From: Candidatus Saccharibacteria bacterium UBA4387
Lineage (GTDB): Bacteria > Patescibacteriota > Saccharimonadia > Saccharimonadales > Saccharimonadaceae
DNA length: 9,101 nt
NCBI GenBank assembly: GCA_002391075.1
Contig: DGRN01000018.1
Coordinates: 1 to 9,101 of the forward strand
Reading direction: 5' to 3'
The translations under genes and the position numbers were made by a program. Below the pieces are notes generated by a model. That model was not told the origin of the DNA, ran no database searches, and saw only the letters and a program-made list of their open reading frames with translations. Below are positions 5,619-9,101 of the stretch, piece by piece. Position 1 is the stretch's first letter, and every line of letters begins with the position of its first letter.

Positions 5619-6926
5619 ATGGAGAGTGGGAATTCATGGACGTCCGGCAGTTCAAATTCGGCAACGTCGAGCACAAACAAAAATACTTCAGAAGATTGGC
5701 GCAACTCTGCGCTAGTCGTCAACGCTAGTAAAAATGTAGGGAGCGCCGCCCCAACGGTCGCACCGGGCGCTCGTTCGAACGCTGGTACGATAGCGGTTAT
5801 TATTTCGGTTTTTGCGCTGTTTTTGGGCGGCATTGGTCTGGTTCTAGGCCTGGCGGCCGTTGCACGGTCGGGCGAACAATCAGGCGAACAAACCCAAATC
5901 GCCTCTACGGCTGGCTACTATAGCGGCAACTCGGTCGAGTTCGAACAGACTTCCGTCGCGAATATCGTAAGCAAAGTTACACCTGCGGTAGTCTCCATCA
6001 TCACCTCTAGCACGCAAACGAGCCACGGCTTCTGGGGTTACTACGGCGGTACCTACAGCAGCCAATCGGCCGGCACCGGCATGATCGTTACGAAAGATGG
6101 CTATGTCATGACGAACAAGCACGTCGTTAACGGCGCAAATAGCATCGAAATCGTCACCGACTCTGGCGACACTTATGATGATGTCACGATTGTCGCGACC
6201 GATCCGCTCAATGACGTGGCTTACCTGAAAATCAACAACGTCGACGACTTGCCAACGGTTTCGCTGGGCGACTCAAAATCTATCGCGGTCGGCCAGCCGG
6301 TCCTTGCAATTGGCAACGCTCTTGGCGCTTATCAAAACTCTGTCACGCAAGGTATCATTGGCGGCACGGGGCGCAGTATCGCAGCGAGCGACTCTGATGG
6401 GCGCGACGTCGAGCAGCTTACGGATCTATTACAGACTGACGCGGCAATTAACCCGGGCAACTCTGGCGGCCCGCTCGTAAATGCCAATGGTGATGTTATT
6501 GGCATCAATACCGCCGTTTCCGAAGACGCCCAAGGCATCGGTTTCGCAATCCCGATTTCCGCCACACTCGGCATGCTTCACAATATTATCGAGAATAACA
6601 ACACAGGGCGCGCCTACATCGGCGTATCCTACACGACCATTACGCCAGAGGTCGCAAAGGGTAACAATCTCCCTGTCACTCATGGCGCCTACATCGGTGG
6701 CGGTCGCGGTTCTTCTTCGGTAGTCGCAGGCGGTCCGGCAGCGCAAGCTGGCGTTCTTGACGGCGACATCATTACGAAGATTAACGACGTAGAACTAGGC
6801 CCGGCCGGCTCGGTCGCGACACTAGTCGGCGAGTACAAACCTGGCGACACGCTCAAATTTACCATCTTGCGCAACGGCCAAGAAATTAACCTAAACATCA
6901 CGCTCGCCGCCTATCCAACCGAATAA
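5619..6926 (+). CDS. htrA: HtrA/DegP-type trypsin-like serine protease with PDZ domain
   Basis: Membrane-tethered protease and chaperone of the S1C family that handles misfolded proteins outside the cytoplasmic membrane. It has 435 residues. A Ser/Asn/Thr-rich cytoplasmic tail of about 55 residues precedes one membrane helix (57-81). The protease domain (about 110-325) holds the full triad: H168 in TNKHVV, D199 in DPLNDVAYLKI and S282 in GNSGGP, with the downstream IGFAIP segment (307-312) also conserved. A single PDZ domain follows (about 330-428), with the typical PAAQAGVLDGDIITKIND run at 373-390 and a Gly/Ser-rich insert (359-367). The layout resembles Gram-positive HtrA and PepD more than soluble DegP. 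AAAGGA lies five bases before the ATG at 5619. It is the second gene of an operon with the 4814 membrane protein and is closed by a terminator. Confidence 0.96.
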   Translation: MESGNSWTSGSSNSATSSTNKNTSEDWRNSALVVNASKNVGSAAPTVAPGARSNAGTIAVIISVFALFLGGIGLVLGLAAVARSGEQSGEQTQIASTAGYYSGNSVEFEQTSVANIVSKVTPAVVSIITSSTQTSHGFWGYYGGTYSSQSAGTGMIVTKDGYVMTNKHVVNGANSIEIVTDSGDTYDDVTIVATDPLNDVAYLKINNVDDLPTVSLGDSKSIAVGQPVLAIGNALGAYQNSVTQGIIGGTGRSIAASDSDGRDVEQLTDLLQTDAAINPGNSGGPLVNANGDVIGINTAVSEDAQGIGFAIPISATLGMLHNIIENNNTGRAYIGVSYTTITPEVAKGNNLPVTHGAYIGGGRGSSSVVAGGPAAQAGVLDGDIITKINDVELGPAGSVATLVGEYKPGDTLKFTILRNGQEINLNITLAAYPTE

Positions 6927-6930
6927 GAAA

Positions 6931-6954
6931 AAGCCGCTCCGGAGGGGGCGGCTT
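6931..6954. terminator. Bidirectional terminator between htrA and the 7009 gene
   Basis: Ten-base arms AAGCCGCTCC and GGGGCGGCTT pair (one T-G) around a GGAG loop at 6941-6944. On the minus strand the stem runs into T-rich sequence (complement of 6926-6932), making a good terminator for the gene ending at 7009. On the plus strand the T run is weaker, but its place four bases after the htrA stop suggests it serves both. Confidence 0.85.
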
Positions 6955-7008
6955 AAATGTTCAAAAGGATTATTGTTTTTTCTATGCAAAGGTATCTTGC
7001 GGAGTGAC

Positions 7009-7497
7009 TTATTCGGCCTGTTCAAAAAGCGCAATCAGCTCACTGCTCAAAGCCGTAAACTGGCCGAGCAGATAGAAGGCCTTCGGGTCTGTCGTTGCTT
7101 TTCCGGATTTCGTCAAATCCTCCTGGTAACTCAGCGACTCGGCGACGACCTGGCGCAGCTTTTCTGTAAGAGCTTCGGCGCTCGCCTTCGCAACGATGCC
7201 GTCCAAGCGCTCGGTCTCGACGTCTTCGTATGCTTCGTTGAGCGCGGCCAGCTGGCGGTCAGCACTCTTCAGGCGGCGGGATTTCTCGGCATAGGCTCTA
7301 GCCAGTTCCTCGACCAACCCGCTAGGCACAGAGACGCGGTTGCCGTGCTCGCGCAGGAGGCTGCACAGTTTGTGATACATCAATGTTCCGTCGTCCTTTG
7401 TTACCTGGACGCTAGTTTTTACGCCGGATTCCAGCGTAAGACCTACAGTAGAGAATTTCGAAAACAATTTGATCACCCTTTCGGTTGTAAAATACAC
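7009..7497 (-). CDS. Hypothetical protein, helix-rich, unknown function
   Basis: Unrecognised soluble protein of up to 162 residues. The first 40 residues look beta-rich (STVGLTLESGVKTSVQVT), and the rest is mostly helical with a charged, coiled-coil-like stretch near 60-130 rich in Ala, Glu, Leu and Arg. There is no signal peptide or membrane segment. The start is uncertain: GTG at 7497 gives the longest form but lacks a Shine-Dalgarno sequence, whereas TTG at 7467 has GAAAGG about nine bases upstream and would give 152 residues. A promoter with a perfect TATAAT at 7522-7527 precedes it, and the shared terminator at 6931-6954 follows. The opposite strand also has a long open frame (6973-7560), but that product is Cys- and Phe-rich in the way of antisense frames, so I prefer the minus strand. 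Confidence 0.72.
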   Translation of the reverse strand: MYFTTERVIKLFSKFSTVGLTLESGVKTSVQVTKDDGTLMYHKLCSLLREHGNRVSVPSGLVEELARAYAEKSRRLKSADRQLAALNEAYEDVETERLDGIVAKASAEALTEKLRQVVAESLSYQEDLTKSGKATTDPKAFYLLGQFTALSSELIALFEQAE

Positions 7498-7521
7498 GCC
7501 GCGTACTGCGACGATTCACAT

Positions 7522-7550
7522 ATTATAATACAGTTTTGGGGTGTCGTAAA
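7522..7550 (-). promoter_or_regulatory. Promoter of the 7009-7497 gene
   Basis: On the minus strand TTTACG (7545-7550) and TATAAT (7522-7527) are 17 nt apart. The expected start near 7515 gives a leader of about 18 nt to GTG 7497 or about 48 nt to TTG 7467. It stands back to back with the plus-strand promoter at 7561. Confidence 0.65.
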
Positions 7551-7560
7551 GACGCGTTGA

Positions 7561-7589
7561 TTGACAAAATACCATGCTTGTGCTATAAT
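7561..7589 (+). promoter_or_regulatory. Consensus promoter of the second hairpin element
   Basis: TTGACA (7561-7566), 17-nt spacer, TATAAT (7584-7589), with GCTTGTGC (7576-7583) directly before the -10 box as in the promoter at 1802. It points to the right, into a region with no same-strand gene before rpsB, whose own promoter is at 8072. Confidence 0.85.
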
Positions 7590-7595
7590 AAAAAC

Positions 7596-7640
7596 ATGGG
7601 CGCACGGGCAAGCACTGCGCCAACTTTCTGAGTGTCGAAA
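7596..7640 (+). ncRNA. Hairpin with CGGGCAAGCAC loop, copy 2 (possible small RNA)
   Basis: GGCGCA (7599-7604) pairs perfectly with TGCGCC (7616-7621) around the loop CGGGCAAGCAC (7605-7615), which is identical to that of copy 1 at 1848-1858. The 5' end is estimated from the promoter; the 3' end is not defined because no T-run terminator follows, and the value given is arbitrary. Transcription continuing to the right would be antisense to the 3' part of the 7643-7954 gene. No convincing protein is encoded here. Confidence 0.58.
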
Positions 7641-7642
7641 AA

Positions 7643-7954
7643 CTAATATCCCAGCTGCTCCGCTGCTGCGGCAATCATCTCGTAATCCGGACAATCGTCG
7701 GGCTTCAATTCTGTGAAATTGACTAGTCTCCAACCTTCTGGGTATGTTTTAATGTCGTCGACTGCCGCCGCGAAAAAGAAATATTCCCCATCGGCAACAC
7801 TAAAAACCTTACCGATTCTCAATTGCGCACCGAAAGCCGCCTCGAAATCTTCCTCGGCTTCCCAAATCGTATCGCGCGCAAAAAGCTCCCCCGATCCGTT
7901 CAATAGAAAGGCGATTTTTTGGTCTCGGCTTGAGTTCGCAATCAAAAATTTCAT
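7643..7954 (-). CDS. Hypothetical small acidic protein
   Basis: Unrecognised protein of 103 residues, acidic and without a signal peptide or membrane helix. The sequence suggests a small alpha/beta domain: strands near 2-6, 14-18, 44-52 and 57-65 (including YFFFAAAVDD), a helix around 31-41, then a Pro/Trp-containing segment (PEGWRLVNFTEL, 72-83) and a C-terminal helix (91-101). It loosely recalls a NUDIX-like or small nucleotide-interacting fold, but no NUDIX box is present, so I name no family. The ATG lacks a Shine-Dalgarno sequence and sits six bases after a possible -10 box (TATTTT), again suggesting a leaderless message. A hairpin element lies 22 bases beyond its stop codon, transcribed in the opposite direction. 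Confidence 0.7.
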   Translation of the reverse strand: MKFLIANSSRDQKIAFLLNGSGELFARDTIWEAEEDFEAAFGAQLRIGKVFSVADGEYFFFAAAVDDIKTYPEGWRLVNFTELKPDDCPDYEMIAAAAEQLGY

Positions 7955-7960
7955 ATCTTT

Positions 7961-7989
7961 AAAATACGATAAAAAGCCCCGCCTGTCGA
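7961..7989 (-). promoter_or_regulatory. Putative promoter of the 7643-7954 gene inside a terminator loop
   Basis: On the minus strand TCGACA (7984-7989) and TATTTT (7961-7966) are 17 nt apart, and the -10 box ends six bases before the ATG at 7954. The -35 box occupies the loop of the hairpin at 7976-7996. The -10 box is only a moderate match. Confidence 0.5.
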
Positions 7990-7996
7990 GCGGGGC
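7971..7996 (-). terminator. Minus-strand intrinsic terminator with no evident gene before it
   Basis: On the minus strand GCCCCGC (7990-7996) pairs with GCGGGGC (7976-7982) around a 7-nt loop and runs straight into TTTTT (7971-7975). The plus strand has no T run after the stem, so it works leftward only. The minus strand between here and the rpsB leader holds no convincing gene, so what it terminates is unclear: perhaps a short RNA or stray antisense transcription. Confidence 0.8.
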
Positions 7997-8071
7997 GCGG
8001 GTGGCCAGTCGTAGTTGATTGCCAGTTGTTGCGGCCGTGATTGTTTTTGCCCTTCGTGTCGTGGTTGCCCC

Positions 8072-8100
8072 TTGCGCGTATCTGATAAATCTGATATAAT
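8072..8100 (+). promoter_or_regulatory. Promoter of the rpsB-tsf operon
   Basis: TTGCGC (8072-8077), 17-nt spacer, TATAAT (8095-8100). The spacer contains a direct repeat ATCTGAT at 8080-8086 and 8089-8095, the second copy running into the -10 box. Expected start is about 8107, leaving a leader of about 57 nt before the rpsB ATG. Confidence 0.85.
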
Positions 8101-8127
8101 GTCACGGTAATTAACTTTAATGAAACA

Positions 8128-8157
8128 GCCCGTCTAACAACCGGGCGAAGGAGAAGG
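8128..8157 (+). promoter_or_regulatory. rpsB leader hairpin and Shine-Dalgarno
   Basis: GCCCG (8128-8132) and CGGGC (8142-8146) form a 5-bp stem with a 9-nt loop. Purine-rich GGAGAAGG (8150-8157) follows directly and ends six bases before the ATG at 8164. In many bacteria rpsB leaders bind S2 for feedback control; whether this short hairpin does so cannot be told from the sequence. Confidence 0.55.
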
Positions 8158-8163
8158 TAGAAG

Positions 8164-8865
8164 ATGCCTGTACAAGCAGATATCAAGGAGCTTCTTGCTG
8201 CCGGTGCTCATTTTGGCCACAAGACCAGCCGCTGGCACCCAAAGATGGCTCCATACATTCACAGCAAGCGCCAAGGCGCACATATCATTAACCTAGAAAA
8301 GACCGTCGAGGCTCTCGACGCCGCTTTGCCAGAGATTACAAAAATCGCTGCCAAGGGCAAAAAGGTCCTTTTCGTCGGTACGAAAAAGCAGCTCAAGGAC
8401 GTCGTCAAAGAGACTGCTGAATCTGTCAATATGCCATACGTCAGCGTTCGCTGGGTAGGCGGCATGCTGACCAACGTCGAAACTGTCACGAAGCAAATCC
8501 GCAAGCTCAAGGATCTCGAGCGCCGCATGGCTTCTGGCGAACTCGAAAAGCGCTACAACAAGCTTGAAGTTCAGCGCTTCCAGGAAGAAATCGATCTCTT
8601 GAACGAACGCTACGGCGGCATTAAAGAGATGAGCGAACAGCCAGCAGCTGTTATCGTAACTGATTTGATTCAAGACAAGAACGCTGTCAAAGAAGCTAAG
8701 AGTCTAAACATCCCAGTATTCGCAATCTGCGATACTAACGTCGACCCAAGCGAGATTGATTACCCAATCCCAGCCAACGACGATGCTATCAAGGCCGTCA
8801 AGCTTATCCTTGATTACTTTGCTGCCGCTATCAAAGACGGCAAAGCCAAAATTGCAAAGAACTAA
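8164..8865 (+). CDS. rpsB: 30S ribosomal protein S2
   Basis: Ribosomal protein uS2, a late-assembling protein of the small subunit at the head-body junction, needed together with S1 for initiation on many messages. It has 233 residues, a little shorter than the E. coli protein (241). Family landmarks are present in order: LLAAGAHFGHKTSRWHPKM (10-28), KRQGAHIINLEKT (35-47), VLFVGTKKQ (68-76), VRWVGGMLTN (95-104), then the helical hairpin with RYNKLEVQRF (129-138), and in the C-terminal half the PAAVIVTDL, IPVFAICDTNVDP and YPIPANDDA segments. A good Shine-Dalgarno sequence and a consensus promoter precede it. tsf follows after 21 bases, the usual bacterial rpsB-tsf order. Confidence 0.98.
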   Translation: MPVQADIKELLAAGAHFGHKTSRWHPKMAPYIHSKRQGAHIINLEKTVEALDAALPEITKIAAKGKKVLFVGTKKQLKDVVKETAESVNMPYVSVRWVGGMLTNVETVTKQIRKLKDLERRMASGELEKRYNKLEVQRFQEEIDLLNERYGGIKEMSEQPAAVIVTDLIQDKNAVKEAKSLNIPVFAICDTNVDPSEIDYPIPANDDAIKAVKLILDYFAAAIKDGKAKIAKN

Positions 8866-8886
8866 ACATAAATAGGAGATTTTAAA

Positions 8887-9101
8887 ATGGCAGACAAAAC
8901 TGCAAAAGAAGTAGCTGGCGAGGCAAAAGCTATCAGCATCGAGCTTATCAAGAAGCTCAAAGAACTCTCTGGCGTCGGTTTGACTGACGCGAAGAAAGCT
9001 CTCGTCGAGGCTAAGGGCGATTTCGACAAGGCTTTGTCCGAAATGCGCAAGAAAGGTCTCACCAAGGCTGAAAAGCGCGGCGACCGCGAAACTCGCGAAG
9101 G
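8887..9101 (+). CDS. tsf: Elongation factor Ts, N-terminal part (3' end outside window)
   Basis: EF-Ts exchanges GDP for GTP on EF-Tu during translation elongation. The first 71 residues are visible before the window ends. They contain the N-terminal UBA-like domain: IELIKKLKELSGVGLTDAKKALVEAKGDFDKAL, whose TDAKKAL stretch matches the conserved TDVKKAL-type motif that contacts EF-Tu, followed by RKKGLTKAEKR. An N-terminal extension of about 14 residues (MADKTAKEVAGEAK) precedes the point where many family members begin. AGGAG (8874-8878) lies eight bases before the ATG. It shares the rpsB promoter. Confidence 0.97.
   Translation, partial: MADKTAKEVAGEAKAISIELIKKLKELSGVGLTDAKKALVEAKGDFDKALSEMRKKGLTKAEKRGDRETRE

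Noticed and set aside
6973..7560. Long plus-strand open frame (195 codons) opposite the 7009-7497 gene
   Set aside because: Its product is rich in Cys, Phe and Gln as antisense frames often are, it would run through the promoter of the minus-strand gene, and it has no Shine-Dalgarno sequence. The minus strand has a promoter, terminator and normal protein composition.
7599..7621. Reading copy 2 as a minus-strand terminator of the 7643-7954 gene
   Set aside because: A T-rich stretch does follow on the minus strand, but only after a few unpaired bases. Copy 1 has the same hairpin with no minus-strand gene before it, and both lie just after perfect plus-strand promoters. A minor second role cannot be excluded.
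7596..7631. An 11-codon frame (MGARASTAPTF) starting six bases after the copy 2 TATAAT
   Set aside because: It has leaderless spacing, but copy 1 has ATA followed by a stop at that place, so the peptide is not conserved while the hairpin is.
7643..7954. NUDIX hydrolase assignment for the small acidic protein
   Set aside because: The NUDIX box (GX5EX7REUXEEXGU) is absent; only a loose impression of the fold remains.
1..9101. CRISPR arrays, tRNA or rRNA genes, insertion sequences, or a recoded stop codon
   Set aside because: I saw no regularly spaced repeats, no cloverleaf-like sequence, no transposase, and TGA is used as a normal stop at 1797-1799.

Overview
The window looks like chromosome from a small-genome member of the Candidate Phyla Radiation, most likely a Saccharibacteria (TM7) relative. 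This is inferred from gene mix and style: compact intergenic gaps, a DnaK, RmuC, HtrA, type IV pilin and signal peptidase set mixed with small membrane proteins of no recognised family, and several start codons with no ribosome binding site lying just after a -10 box. TGA ends the gene at 1368-1799, so there is no sign of the UGA-glycine code of Gracilibacteria or Absconditabacteria. Lineage is not proven from the sequence alone.

Layout. 1-1290 is the 3' two thirds of dnaK (+), closed by a strong GAAA-loop terminator. 1368-1799 (+) and 1875-2273 (+) are small three-helix membrane proteins with cysteine-bearing tails. The second overlaps rmuC (2258-3340, +), so those two should form an operon. 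A bidirectional terminator (3339-3373) separates them from a minus-strand pair: a type IV pilin-like protein (4049-3384) downstream of signal peptidase I (4763-4101). From a divergent promoter region, a multi-pass membrane protein (4814-5605) and an HtrA/DegP-type serine protease (5619-6926) run on the + strand, 13 nt apart. A shared terminator (6931-6954) also ends the converging unknown coiled-coil-like gene (7497-7009, -). A second unknown small acidic protein lies at 7954-7643 (-). rpsB (8164-8865) and the start of tsf (8887 to the window end) form the usual translation operon on the + strand.

The most unusual signal is a pair of matching promoter-plus-hairpin elements at 1802-1864 and 7561-7621. 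Both have a perfect TTGACA-N17-TATAAT promoter with the same GCTTGTGC before the -10 box. Each is followed by a 6-bp hairpin whose 11-nt loop (CGGGCAAGCAC) is identical in both copies, while the stem bases differ in a compensating way. That pattern points to a structured RNA. One copy is the 5' leader of the membrane protein-rmuC operon. The other has no same-strand gene after it and points antisense into the 7643-7954 gene, so it may be a free small RNA.

The protein genes mostly concern the cell envelope and protein quality control: DnaK folds cytoplasmic proteins, signal peptidase and the pilin serve export and surface structures, and HtrA degrades or refolds proteins outside the membrane. 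There are no tRNA or rRNA genes, CRISPR arrays or insertion sequences that I can see.
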